Shown here one piece after another: positions 25,473 to 37,534 of a DNA stretch of 64,000 bases (positions are counted from its first letter, which is position 1; each line of letters opens with the position of its first letter). A program made the translations under genes and the position numbers. The stretch is from Hedera helix (Eukaryota > Streptophyta > Magnoliopsida > Apiales > Araliaceae), in the NCBI GenBank assembly GCA_947179155.2, contig OX359264.1, forward strand, positions 56,661,202-56,725,201. The letters are read 5' to 3'. The notes beneath the pieces were generated by a model. That model saw nothing but the letters and a program-made list of their open reading frames with translations, did no database searches and was not told where the DNA came from.

Positions 25473-28400
25473 ATGTTGATAAGAAGAAAAACAATAATAG
25501 CAGCTTCATTGAGGATGCTATCAGTCTCAAACCCTAACCCTAGCTCACATCTACCCATGAAATCTGCTTCGTTAGAATCATTGTCATCTCCCAGAAGCCC
25601 TAATCTCCCAACCCTCTCGAATCCCAAGATGGCCTCCAGTCCTCAAAAGTTCACAATCTCAAAAAATTTCTCTACTACTACTTCAGTTACCAACTCCATT
25701 TCCATATCGAACTCAACGCTGTTGTGTTTCACTGAAGGAGAAAACAATGTTGATCCAGAGTCTACACTCGTGGTGGTCTCCTTTTACAAATTCGCTGATT
25801 TCCCCGACCACGCCGATTTACGAGCGCCATTGAAACACCTCTGTGAGCAGCTGGTAAATTCCTACCTTTTTATATATGTTTGTAATGATGTATTGTATAT
25901 GTTATGCTTTATTTTATACTCTGTAAGTTTCTCATATTTAGAGATTATATTTTTTCTCAATTACTTAAAGTGTAATTTTGTTAAACATTTTAAATAATTA
26001 TAATATCTAAAGGTGCCATTAGCATTACTAAAAGCAAAAATAATTTTGGAGCAGCTTATTTAAAATAGGACGAAGTGATCATTTGAGATTCGTGCAAGCT
26101 TTCTTAAGTAAGGTAACTTTTGCACAGTTGCTAAAAGTACAATTGTTTCAACTTTCACAATTCAAAATTATGGTTTGATCATATATTAAGAAAATTTCAT
26201 GGCTGCTAGTGATTGTAGAAACCGCCTAAATAAAAAAATATGAGTACTTGTTATTGCTTGAATTGGACACAGGTGTACCTTCAAGAGGAAAAAACTTGAA
26301 GTGGCCACTTGAAGTGGGGAATTCGGATTGTTACTGTTTAGTAATTCGTTGATAATTTGCAGCGACTTTTGGCTTCTTCTTTCAGAATGTAAATGTGTTA
26401 CTTTTTCTTTTTGTTTTGGTGATTTTGGAAGTAGTTATTTTGCTTTTGGGGCACTGTTTAGAGCATAATTGTTTTATAATATAGTGTGTGGTTTCAGCAT
26501 GCTCTCTAAACATTTTCCTAATAATTTTCATGGTTTTGGTGCAACTCTCAAACTGACTATTTAAGATCATTATGATGTGTTGCTTGAGTTGCGTTCATTC
26601 TGGTACTGGAATGCTTTTCAGATGTAATATCACCGTTTACTTGTTTATGTGCTCGTGATATCCAAATCACATTTTGAGTTCGAACCTGACCCAATTCAAA
26701 GGTAAATTAATTAATTAAGAAATAAGGTATAGAGGCGGCTTGGTTACTTGATATGGGAAAGACTTTAGTATTAAATTGATTAATAATGTTCCGCAGACTT
26801 GCAAGAAAATACGAGCTTATTTGAAGAAGATTTGAGCTTGAAGAACCCGAAGCCATAAAAAATGTGGAAGAGAAGGTTGACAATGACTTAATGTTATGAA
26901 ATGCTTATGAGGGCATGTAGTTTATGGATTTCCATTGTTATTGTTATGTTTGATAATGTTGTTGTCAACTTGTCATAATGTTGTCATTTGACAATTTCAG
27001 TTATAATCAGAGCCAATTATCAATTTAATTTCACATAATATCAGCGGTTTGTTCCTTTTAAAGCAGATTATTGGTTTGCAAACTTTACTCTTTAGTCTTA
27101 TTAGCTATATTCTCTCTGAGCTTCTGTGTGCCTCACCAAGCTGATACCTTTCAGCGTGTTTCAGGTGGTATTATACTTGCACCAGAAGGAATCAATGGCA
27201 GCATGTGTGGGACACGAGAGTCAGTAGAGAAAGTAATTGAATTCATTCAAAGTGATGATCGTCTTAAGGGGCTTAGACAAGTGGAGTCACCTGTGAGTCC
27301 TGAAGAAGAAGCTATTCATCATGGGCACACAAGCAGCTCGCCTCTTGCTGCGGGAGAAGATGCACCTTTCCGATGGGATCATGTCAGAGTCAAGTTGAAG
27401 AAAGAGGTCTGTTTCATGAGGCCAGACCAGTGAGCTTGGTGTTGTTATTTACAAGAAACAGTGGATTCGTGTCTTCTTAGTTTCCATTAGACATTCTGAA
27501 CTGTTATTTATTTATTTTGTGTTTGAGCAGATAGTTTCTCTTGGAATGCCTTCTGTTTCACCTATTGAAAGAGTTGGAAAGTATATAAGTCCGAAGGATT
27601 GGAATGCGCTGATTAGTGATCCAGATACAGTAAGTCTCTTAGTCAATAAGAGTTGTTGAATACCTATCTTCATTGATTTGTGGATTAGTTATTCTAGCTA
27701 TTTAATATTCTACATGATTTCTGCTCGAGTTGATTCACTATTTTACCAACTATCTCTACTAATTCATCCCAATGTGAAATTTCCTTGTGGAGAAGAGCAC
27801 TTGTGATCTGGTTTCTATTCTTTTGACACCATAAACTTCAATTGTTTTAGAAATCTCATGATTGTTATGTATTCTGAAACCCTCAAACAGATAGGTCCCT
27901 TTGCTTTGACACACTTCAATTTCAGTATACTTTTAAGTGTTTAAAAATTATCTTTATTATTATATTTTCTGAAGTCCTTAATTAGATGCGGTTCCAGAAA
28001 TTGAGCAGAAATATACTACACGCTTATATCTTACCTTTACATTGTTCTAAATTTAAAATTAATTCGAATAGATTCCTTGTTGGTTGGGGTTTGGTCTTTG
28101 GCAACCATTATCAATCAGGATCAGAAGATTTGAGTGCTTTTGTAATGAAAATATTGTATTAAACCCCACGATTCCACAGAGTTATCATTCTTCGCTTGGT
28201 GTCAACTATGACAAATTATGTGTCAAAATTAACATGCTGATTTGTGCAATATGACATTAACACACCAATCATATTCAAAGTTCATAAAGTGCAGTTCTTA
28301 TTAACTGCATGTGCAGAGGGTTTTAACTTTCAACGCACACTCTGTAATTCCTGAAAAAGATTTCTCTTTTCTCTGGGCAGTTGACAGTTAAGTAATTTTC

Positions 28401-30296
28401 GTAACAATGTAGGTTGTTATTGATGTGCGCAATGACTATGAAACTAGAATCGGGAAGTTCAAAGGAGCTGTTGATCCAAATACCACTGCTTTTAGAGAAT
28501 TTCCATCTTGGGTTGATGATCAGTATCAGCATGGTCAAACCGAAAGCCAAGTGCAGTGTAATGGTTCATCCATAAGCTTAAAGCAAATTGAAGAAAAAGG
28601 ACCAAAAATACCACCCCGAGTTGCAATGTACTGTACAGGTGGAATTAGGTGTGAGAAGGCTACAAGTCTCCTCCTCAGCAAAGGTTTCAAAGAGGTAATC
28701 TATCACGCAAGCTCTATTATCAGAAACACAGCTCCAAAAGTCTTCATTTTGTTTATTTTTATTTCTTGTCTTATTTTTTTTGTTTCTCATCTGCGCTGTT
28801 CTATTTTGTTTAAAGTAGGCTAAAGTCAAACTTTTGGTTTGATACACACATTATTCTTAGTCATTTGGCAGTGTTTTAACGAAGTGCTTGGTGCCCACCT
28901 AGGCACTCCTAACCTTGGTGAGGAGGTGCTAGGCGTTGTCACCATCCACTCTGCATCTTGTTTCCTCCACTTCCTAAAAGATGCTGTTGCGATCTGTTTT
29001 TATAATGAAAAGATATGGGATGTGATAACGTTGGAGATGATCATTTTAATGTGTTAAATTTCTACCAAGCACCCCAAATTTCTAACACAGTTCAAACTTG
29101 ACCCCGTAATTTGACAATGTTTTAAATCAAAATATAATCTTAATTTTATTATAATACAAAATAATATTTATAGTTTTATTAAAACTATAAAAATTAATAC
29201 TCCTTCCGTCTAAAAGTCCTTCATTGACTTTTACGGTCAAATTGACCATTTTTAAAATTAATAATTAAACATATATATTTAGATTTCAAAAAAAAATAAA
29301 TATTGAGATTAGTACTAAATTGTATGTAGTTTATACTATTTATAGGTTTTTTTACATATATATAAAAGAATAATAAAATATATTGATTTGAAAAATGGTC
29401 AATTTGACCATAAAAGTCGATAAAAGATTTTTATCCTGGGACGGAGGGAGTATAAAACTACGCTGCTCATGTAAGCCACCTCGGAAAAGCTTAGGTTCTT
29501 CCTACAAGGTCTAAGCTCTTGTTGCTCCCTCCATCGCCTAGGTCCCCCAGCACTTTTTAAAACACTGCGGTACTTGGTAGACGTTTTGAGTGCCTCTATT
29601 TGAGTGCTACTATGTACTCGTCGTACAAAGTTCAAGGAAAGAGAATTAGACCATATTAACCAATTAATATCTTACCCCTTTCAAGCTTGCTAATCAAGTA
29701 GCGGTATCTACATACTTTTTTTGGGACAACCCAAAACTGAAACCAAGGCATCACTTTTGGTTTGGAGGAGTAATATTGTTTGATAATTCCAAGTCTTTAC
29801 AATGCACTTTTGCAAGGTGTTTACTTTCATGTCTATTATATTGCAGAGTCCATCTGTATGTAGCTCTTTTAATGGTTAGTTAAGCTTATGGTTTCTGTTT
29901 CCACCTTTTCATTGCCAGGTCTATCATCTGGAAGGTGGGATTCTGAAATATCTGGAAGAAGTCCCAAAGACAGAGAGCCTATGGGAAGGTGAATGCTTTG
30001 TGTTTGACAAACGAGTCTCAGTTGAGCATGGGTTGGTGCAAGGAACTTTCAAGCTTTGCTATGGGTGCAAACAGCCGGTGAGTGATGCAGACATGGAGAG
30101 TCCAGAGTGGGAGTACGGGGTTTCTTGTCCATACTGTTACTCGTTGAAGTCTGAAGAAGATAAAGAGAGGGCAAGAGCTCGACAAAGGCAATTTGAGGCA
30201 TGTGGAGTAATTGGTGGTCTGGACAAGGGTCGCAGGCCAGCAAAAACATTGGATGGCGAGGAGAAAATTTATAGTCAGATGTCAAAATCAGTGTAG
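25473..30296 (+). CDS. Rhodanese-like domain protein of the UPF0176/TrhO type (plant STR7/STR8 group)
   Basis: Five exons with GT-AG borders: 25473-25853, 27155-27406, 27531-27629, 28413-28694 and 29919-30296. All introns are phase 0 and the protein is 463 residues. The first ~95 residues are Ser/Thr-rich and basic ([14 protein letters not shown]), which suggests an organelle transit peptide. Later Met codons at residues 15, 29 and 53 are possible starts. An N-terminal domain ([21 protein letters not shown]) is followed by a rhodanese domain ([10 protein letters not shown]) with the active-site loop [11 protein letters not shown] Cys-rich C-terminus (CYGCKQ...CPYC) looks like a zinc site. Bacterial relatives hydroxylate wobble uridine in tRNA; the plant function is not settled. 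I recall Arabidopsis At2g40760 as closest, but the STR7/STR8 number should be checked. Confidence 0.94.
28869..29567. mobile_element. CAGTG-ended MITE-like element in rhodanese intron 4
   Basis: The left end is CAGTGTTTTAACGAAGTGCT. The right end, read on the other strand, is CAGTGTTTTAAAAAGTGCTG. Such CAGTGTT ends with long inverted repeats are common in plant hAT-type MITEs. The arms also share CACCTAGGC-like words. Flanking 8-bp sequences do not match well, so the element is old or slightly mis-bounded. A Stowaway element lies inside it. Confidence 0.65.
29200..29450. mobile_element. Stowaway-type MITE
   Basis: The terminal inverted repeats are CTCCTTCCGTCTAAAAGTC and GGGACGGAGGGAG, close to the Stowaway consensus CTCCCTCCGTCCC. 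The element is flanked by TA on both sides (29198-29199 and 29451-29452). Arms include the complementary pair GTCAAATTGACCATTTT and AAAATGGTCAATTTGACC. It is 251 bp and nested in the CAGTG-ended element. Confidence 0.88.
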
Positions 30297-31547
30297 CTAT
30301 ATCAACAGTGAGGACAGTGAGGTAAGGTATAAAGACATTGAAACACGCTGGAAAGACGAGAAATCAAATCAAATGCTAGCTTAGTTGGGAGATAAATTCG
30401 CCAGGGTCAAATTGTTTCCTGTCCTATTCATGTTTATGTTATGATTAAAGGATAACAGATGTAGTGTGTTCTTGGACTTTGGTAGATTAGGATTTAGTAA
30501 TGTTATTGTAAAACTATTGTTCGGTTTGAATTGGTCCGAGTATCCCATGTTTGAACTGTTTTTAATGCAATGAAATCTCTGGAGTGTTCAAATGATTTAT
30601 TCTGATTAATTCTTGAGTTTGCCTGGAAAGTTCAAACTATTCAAGATTCTGGGCTTGTCTTCGGTTATTGTGTTTTGTCAGCAAGATGGATTAGAGGGAA
30701 ATATAACGCCTTGTAGCTGCACTTCAAGGGTTAATAGTCCATCGATCCGGCCATTCCTGTTTGAGTGTTATTTTTGGTTCCCTTTCAAAGTGGAAGGCTG
30801 GCTTAACTTTTCCTTTCCTTTCCTTTCCTTTCCTTTCCTTCCGTCCAAATTAAAACTCAATGATCCTTCTCTCCCGCTTAAAATAAAACTCACAAGCAGG
30901 ATTTCGCTCATTATCCCCATTTCAAGTGACCCATCCAACCCTCTTTATATGTAAAATACAAGCCATGATAAAAGAGGTTACAAAATAGGATAAACAACTT
31001 TATTGACACTGCTTGGCATGTAAAAGTTGGGAACTTAAATTTTGGAGGTGCTTGGTAGAAGTAGTGGATCAAATTCTTCAATTACCTGATGACCAGCGTT
31101 GTTCTATCTTAAATTTGAAGACGACATTACTGATGAACAACTTTGTGTCGATGATTAGACTTCAGAGCCATGCCAACAACTTAAAAATTATTGATTTTTT
31201 TTTTGCTCCCTTAAACAACATTTGAATAACAACTTTCTTAAATTTGCACAGTACATTGCAGTGAACAACTTTGTGTCAATGATTAGAGCCATGCCAACCC
31301 CTTCATAAACAATTGAACTTTTTTATTTTTTATCACCTTAAACAGCATTTGAAGTAGTGAACTACATACAAACCACTTAAATGAAGTTGATATTTTGACA
31401 AAGAAAAATGCTAGTTCTATAATATGTGAGGGAGATCTTATAAAAAAATTTCCATACTTAAAACAACATTTGAATAATTATTGAACTATCAAACCAGACA
31501 TTTCACTAAATAAAAAAAAAATTCAATAATTATAAAAAAAGAAATTA
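30297..31547. other. Rhodanese 3' UTR and intergenic stretch
   Basis: The 3' UTR probably ends near 30570-30590 (AATGCAATGAAATC). A (CCTTT)n pentanucleotide repeat lies at about 30808-30842. A short imperfect direct duplication shares AACAACTTTGTGTC and GAGCCATGCCAAC near 31137 and 31264. No gene is supported. Confidence 0.6.
31534..31540 (-). terminator. RNA polymerase III terminator of the tRNA gene
   Basis: A run of seven T on the minus strand, 7 bases past the tRNA 3' end. Confidence 0.8.
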
Positions 31548-31621
31548 TGGTCCCGGCGGGGCTCGAACCCGCGACCTTCGGCTCATAAGACCAACGCTCT
31601 AACCAACTGAGCTACGGGACC
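31548..31621 (-). tRNA. tRNA-Ile, anticodon UAU (by folding)
   Basis: A 74-nt cloverleaf on the minus strand. The acceptor stem is GGTCCCG/CGGGACC with discriminator A, the D arm GCTC...GAGC and the T arm GCGGG-TTCGAGC-CCCGC. The B box GGTTCGAGCCC and an A box (TAGCTCAGTTGG) are intact. The anticodon stem TTGGT/GCCGA encloses the loop CTTATGA, giving anticodon TAT, which reads AUA isoleucine. There is no intron and no encoded CCA, as for a nuclear gene. The base after the anticodon is G rather than the usual A of ANN-reading tRNAs. A shifted anticodon stem is the alternative. Confidence 0.88.
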
Positions 31622-31978
31622 ATGAAAATTTTTTTAGTTAATTTTTAAAAACTATTTTTGGGTTGTTGGAATTTGATTATCAATTATTTGGAATAAATGT
31701 TCACAGGAAGCATCATTAATATCCCTAGCCCTCTGCCAAGAGTTCGGGAATACCCCCGACAAAAAAGAGAAGATAGCTAACACGTTATGTCCTTTTAGTA
31801 CATCTGTTAATCTCATTTAACATATTGTGGGCTTCATTGGAGATCTCTCAAATTATTAGACTAATGCCTCTGAAGAACAAACATAACCAAATAAAAGACA
31901 ATAATTGCACCCAAAAAAAAATGAGACAATACTCTCTGTGCCCAAAAAAAGAGTAGCATTAAGGAAAACTAATTTACT

Positions 31979-32012
<34 letters not shown>

Positions 32013-32818
32013 TGGAGGAAATATAATTTAAAGATATTAATTGGGGTTTAGCAAAGATAAAGCATCACTTGAAGACCGGGTTTATGTAATATAGTGGATG
32101 ATAGTAGTTTGCAGATAAAAGCTACGAGCTACACAGCAGGTACACAATATTAAGTTACTTTCAATATACCAGGAATTAATTGCTAAGAGAAATTAGGTAT
32201 ACGTACGTAGACATCCAAAGGTTTCCTAATAAAAGAGTTGTTATTAAAAGCACAAACAAATAAATATCCCAAGTTCCAATCCAATAGGAATAAGTCTAGA
32301 TGCACAACTTTAGAACACAACTCTAAATACTACATGCATCACAACCATTAAAAAATAAGATTTGACATTGAAATCAGTGTACAATCCCCACTTTATTGGT
32401 TGATATGTATGTGATATTTAAAATATTGTTTAGTTATAATGTGCGTAGAGTTATCCATCTAATAGTGGGTTGTGCGTAGACTTCAACCAAATAGCCAAGA
32501 AGAAGAAATTTAAAAGGAAAAAAAGAGACTAAATTTATTTATGTTCATCCATAATTAATTACTTTATCCATATTATTTATTATTTTTCTAAAGTGCATGG
32601 TTTGGGGACAGATGGAGTATAACTAATTATATCAATAAGACCGATCACAACATACAAATGAAAAAAAAAAACCAAGTAGAATATTTATCCCACAACTTGC
32701 ATGGAAGCAGACATGAGTGCTTGGCACTGAGGATTAATTTTACAATTTTATCTGCAAAGCCAAGTACTGCTTTGATGAAGCACATATATATATGATTGAA
32801 TAATTGTATTGATTTGAA
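31622..32818. other. Intergenic between tRNA and ZIP6-type gene
   Basis: Apart from the poly-C run, I see no gene. The right part should contain the 3' UTR of the minus-strand ZIP gene. GGGGACAGATGGAGTA near 32607 looks like one end of an old Stowaway element, but no partner end was found. Confidence 0.5.
31980..32009. repeat. Poly-C tract, 30 bases
   Basis: An uninterrupted run of 30 C. G/C homopolymers of this length are rare in AT-rich plant DNA. The length may be affected by sequencing or assembly. Confidence 0.9.
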
Positions 32819-35239
32819 TTAAGCCCAGAGGGCAAGGATTGACATGGAGGTAGAGCCAAGAACAAGGGCAAGAACTGAAGCCTTCTTCAAGAGTGCTTGA
32901 GAACTCATTAACTTGTTATGAAAGAAATCCAGAGCTATGAGATCCACAAGAGCCATGTAGATGAGTATACCCGAAGATAAAGAGCCTAACAAACCTTCAA
33001 GAATTAGGGCATTACTGCTATGGTCATCGTAACCGGTCACCGAGAACACAACCATTCCCAAAACTATCCCCATTGGCGTCGTCACTGAAAACATGAAGCA
33101 CATGTATGCTGTTGTCCCAAACCTGAAGCCCGCCTGCATCGTATATATCAAGTAGATTTCAGCTAACAAGACTCAAGACTATGGAAAAAAAAAAAGGCCT
33201 CACATCTTTTGAAATAGGGATTCAATAGTGGTTCTATCAAAAATGTCAAAAAACATGCAATTACAGTCCTAGTTTTGGAGTTTCCAAATATGGAATGCAT
33301 GATAAGGTATGTGATCCTTGCACTACTAAGACTTCTATAAACTAAATCCAGATGAATGAATTAAATTCTAGCGTAACAAGACCTAATTTACTATTTTAAT
33401 AATATTTAATAAAGTCATGATTGAAATTACTATTAATATTTATTTAAAATCTTATATATATTAAAGTATTCTACATGTGACGCAATGAACATTCTAGTTG
33501 AAAATAAAAAAAAACAAAAGATATTAAAAGAGAAGAAATGTCATCAAATAGGAAGCACACTCTAGGATCGTAGTGAATGTACATTTAACTAAATATGCTC
33601 CTTTTTGACAAATTCAAACAAAGTATTATAATAATGTTAAAAATAAGTGTAAAAATCCTTCCGTAGAAATGTGTGATAATTTCTGAATAACGATAAAGTG
33701 ATACAGAGCCAATGAAGTTGCCTCCTAATTCTTCCATGTCAGTCACCCATTCAAACTCGGTGGCCCAATGGCCAATGCCAAACAACACCACATGACTATC
33801 TTAATGACTTTTAAGACCATCACAACCACAAATATTAATTCCGTACGCTATTCTTGGTCTAGTAGTCTTTCAACTTTAATGAACCAAGTAATGTTTTCAG
33901 ACTCGGACCGGTGATCGAACCGGAAAAGTTACTTGGCGGACGGGTCACTGGTTCAACCAGTGGTCGGACCGTTATTGAACCGGTGACGTCATTAATATGT
34001 AATAAATAATAAATGATTAAATATATTAATTATTATTATATATTATATATAATATTCAGTAAATATGTAAAATTAATTAATTTATCAACACATAAAAAAA
34101 ATTTAAACCTATTTATATAATGTTTACTTCATGCAATTCAAATAAATACTAAATTTATATAAAAAAAGATATTAAATCATGATCATAACACAAAATTCAA
34201 GACTCAAGAGTGATAAAATCAAATACAAATGAACAAAAACATCTCTAGGATATATTCAATCAAATTCGGTAAAAAAATAAATCTATTTGTACAATATTTA
34301 TTTTATATAATTCAAATAAATACTAAATCTATATGAAAAAAAATATATTAAATCATTATCATAACTCAAAATTCAATCAATGATATATTTAATTAAGTTT
34401 AAATGTTTAAAAAAAAAAATTTTAAAAAAAAAAAAAAAAAAAAAGGAGGTAGGGAACCGGTAAAACCAGTGAACCGGTCATCGGGTCACCGGTTCGACCG
34501 ATCCGACCGCCGATTCACCGGTTTTTGACCAAAAACGATTTTTGGGCTTGGACCGGACCGGAAAGTGGACCGGTTCCGGTCGAACCGCGGTCCGACCGCC
34601 AGTCCGGTTCGATTTTCAAAACCTTGGAACCAAGGGAATTTTTTCCCCTATGCTTTAGTTAAAGATGTTCTCATAAATAGGGTTTGTGGAGATACCTTCA
34701 GCGTATATAAATTATATATCTTAATTTTATAAAATAAATTTCCCTTAAACTTTTTAATAAAATTTAATTTTACGAATAAAAAAATAATACAAAACTATGA
34801 GTACGTAAACGTAAACGTAAATGTATATTTTTATTTAATTTAAAATTATATAACACTATTATTATAACACTATAAAATAAATATATTTTTTGACGTTTAA
34901 GATTAATTGAACTTTCATTACCACAAAATTGATAATAGATGTTACCAAATCATATAAAAATTCTTATATTCAAATATTTTTATATATATTTTAAATTCAT
35001 ACAGTTGAATTTATCTAAAAAAAACTCTAAAAATAAACATATTAACCCTATGAGATATACTAGTTATATACCTTCTAGGGTACATACCTTTTTCACTTAT
35101 AAATATACTCCAACTTTTCTAAAATTAAGGATACAATTTTAAAACTAAATTCAGCAGACAATTTTAGTTTGACATTATAAACAAAAACATATTGCTTGAT
35201 AAGTTATTACTACTATTGTAGGTATATTCACCAAGGGAA

Positions 35240-35316
<77 letters not shown>

Positions 35317-37534
35317 AAAATCTCGTAATGTAGTTAGATTGTGACTAACGTAACATTCTAAGTAATAAGATAGAACAATAATATATGAATCTCTTCTTAA
35401 TTTTTTTCAATCATATATATCTACATTCGTCACATTTATTATTAACAAAAAGTTGTCAGAACTAATTTAGTACTACCATATCACCTGAATTATATATATA
35501 TATATATATATATGCTTAAGAAAATAAAGTACTCATAAAAAACGTCACTCTATAATTAAAAATCAAAAATGTGGAACAGATCATTAAACCAATTGTGTAT
35601 TGAAAAAATCATTATGCGCATGATTAATTTCAAAACTCTCTAGAGATGTTATTTGGTGCAAAGGAGCGCAAAGCCAGACTACAGACTAGACATGTACAGT
35701 AGGTCGGCCTGGTCTGGTAGGCTTTGGCCGTTGACCAGGCCGGGCCAGACTTTGACTTTTGGGCCTGTAGGCCGGACTTCTAGATAAAAGTCTGGCCTTT
35801 TTAGGCCTGTAGGCCAGGCCGGGCTAGGCCTGTAGGCTATGTCGGGCCAGGCTTTGGGCTGGGTCAGGCCGGACCAGGCCTAAAAATGTAATCAACTAAT
35901 TTTTAATGTAAAATATAAATATTAAATAAGCTAACTACTATATTAATTAAATGTATTGACAAAAAATTAAAAATGAGTAACTAATCAATAATAAATAATG
36001 AGTCGGTTATAAATATTTTGTTTCAAAATATTTTAAAAATATCTTCAAAATTGAAATATTCAAAAAATGTGTCTTCCCAACTTCAAAAACAATCTCTTCA
36101 TTATATCTTCAAAAAATATATCTTCAATATTCATGGATGTGCAATTTCGCGTAGGCTGGGCCGGGCCTTTGCATAGGCCGGGTTTTTTCGTAGGCCGGAC
36201 CAGGCCAGGCTTTTACGTCAAAATAGTAGCCTGTTCAAAGACTGTAGGCCGGACCGGCCCGACTCGAGCTTTGACCAGGCCGGGCTCAGACCAAGCTAGG
36301 TCGGCCTGTAGGCCGTAGACTTTTTATGAATCTCTACTACAGACCATATGTAGGAGTTGAAACCTCGACCACATCTTCACCAGGAAGCTCCCTTAAAATA
36401 ATAAGAGATTGTTGTAAAACTTGTGCAGTCTCGATCATTAACGCTTGTTTAGTGAGGTGAGACAGAACATTTCAATTAAACATTTTTAAGGTTGAGATAA
36501 AATAAGTTATCTAAGGTCATTTTAGATGAAAGTTTAATTTACATGCTTCGGCAAAGTTGAATTATTAAAAAGCAAAATCAAAATTATATCATACATATCC
36601 TTTCAAATTAGTACTAAAGTGAGAATTATTATATTTAAAAATAACATAAACGCAATTCCCCTATCAGTTTACATGCATAACACAACAATAATCATATCAA
36701 ATAATTGCCCTCAAAAAGTGGCTAAAAATAAAGATAGATAGATAAATAATTAGTCACCTGTGCAATGCAACCACCGAGTCCCATGCCTTCAAAGATTTGA
36801 TGAAAAGCTAAAGCCGCAACAAGAGGCCTAATTGTGCACTTATTTTGGGACATCCCCATTGTCACCCCAATTATCACCGAGTGAAATATTATCCCAATTT
36901 CCAACACCTGCGACACCAGCCTCTGCTTCAACTTCACCAGCTCCTCCGCTTGCCGGCGCTCATCATTTCCTAACAATTCCACGCCGCCTTCCGCGGCCGA
37001 CAATTTATCAATACCACTCTTCAATTCCTCCGGCAAACCGATCGGCTTATACTTACTCTGGTGATGACTATGGATGTCCGCCGACAATTTTTTACCGCTC
37101 TTCAACTCCTCCGGTAAACCGATCGGCTTATACTCACTGCGGTGATGACTATGGCTGTCCACGTGTGAAGTCGCCGTCAAGTCAACCAGCAGCGCCATCA
37201 AAACTCCGATGAGCGTTACGAGACCGGAGAAAGGAAAATCCTTCCACGGGTGGTGCGATGCCACCTGGCAGTCGGCGAGAGCGTTGAATGCATCGGGGAG
37301 CACGTGAACGAGCGAGGTGGAGAGAATTACGCCCGCCGCGAAGCACTTGATTATTAGGACGGCTTTGTCATAAGCTGGCTTGCCTTGAAAGAAACGCGCC
37401 AGCATCACCGGCAGCGAGATGCCAACGACGCTGGTGAAGAAGATGACGAAGATGGATACGAGCTTCAGGTGAGCCGCGGCTGGGCCGTCGCGGCAGGAAA
37501 GTTCTCTAGCCGTGTCTGTTGCGCACAAAGCCAT
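32819..37534 (-). CDS. ZIP6: ZIP-family zinc/iron transporter, ZIP6 type
   Basis: Two exons, 37534-36758 and 33133-32819, separated by a 3,624-bp intron (363 residues). The protein has the ZIP layout: transmembrane helices 1-3, a variable His-rich loop, then helices 4-8. Helix 4 has [16 protein letters not shown] and helix 5 has [16 protein letters not shown], which hold the His/Glu metal-site residues. It ends in ALWA, as ZIP proteins do. [20 protein letters not shown] and NKCTIRPL closely match plant ZIP6. The protein is expected in a membrane importing divalent metals toward the cytosol; ZIP6 substrate specificity is not well known. The loop contains an in-frame 81-bp tandem duplication (repeat of [13 protein letters not shown]). 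The intron carries two hAT elements. I saw no RTGTCGACAY zinc-deficiency element in the promoter. Confidence 0.95.
33889..34626. mobile_element. Non-autonomous hAT element, ACCGGT-rich, in the ZIP6 intron
   Basis: A 738-bp element with a perfect 8-bp duplication GAACCAAG (33881-33888 and 34627-34634). The ends are TAATGTTTTCAGACTCGGAC and, read on the other strand, CAAGGTTTTGAAAATCGAAC. Both subterminal regions are packed with ACCGG, CCGGTTC and CGGACCG words around an AT-rich centre with a long poly-A. No transposase frame. Confidence 0.93.
35244..35313. repeat. (TA)n microsatellite in the ZIP6 intron
   Basis: About 35 TA units without interruption. A second, shorter TA run lies near 35490-35513. 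Confidence 0.95.
35687..36336. mobile_element. Non-autonomous hAT element, AGGCCGG-rich, in the ZIP6 intron
   Basis: A 650-bp element with a perfect 8-bp duplication CTACAGAC (35679-35686 and 36337-36344). The ends are TAGACATGTACAGTAGG and, on the other strand, TAGAGATTCATAAAAAG. Subterminal regions are dense in GGCCTG, AGGCCGG and CCAGGCC around an AT-rich centre. No transposase frame; the open frame at 36067-36318 only crosses these repeats. Confidence 0.93.

Noticed and set aside
31013..31225. A 70-residue frame starting MACKSWELKFW
   Set aside because: No recognised domain and no neighbouring exons. A nearby imperfect duplication suggests repeat-derived DNA.
36067..36318. A plus-strand frame rich in RPG
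   Set aside because: It only crosses the AGGCCGG repeats of a hAT element.
36832..37212. 126-residue plus-strand frame rich in Pro and Ser
   Set aside because: Antisense shadow of ZIP6 exon 1, which has strong homology on the minus strand.
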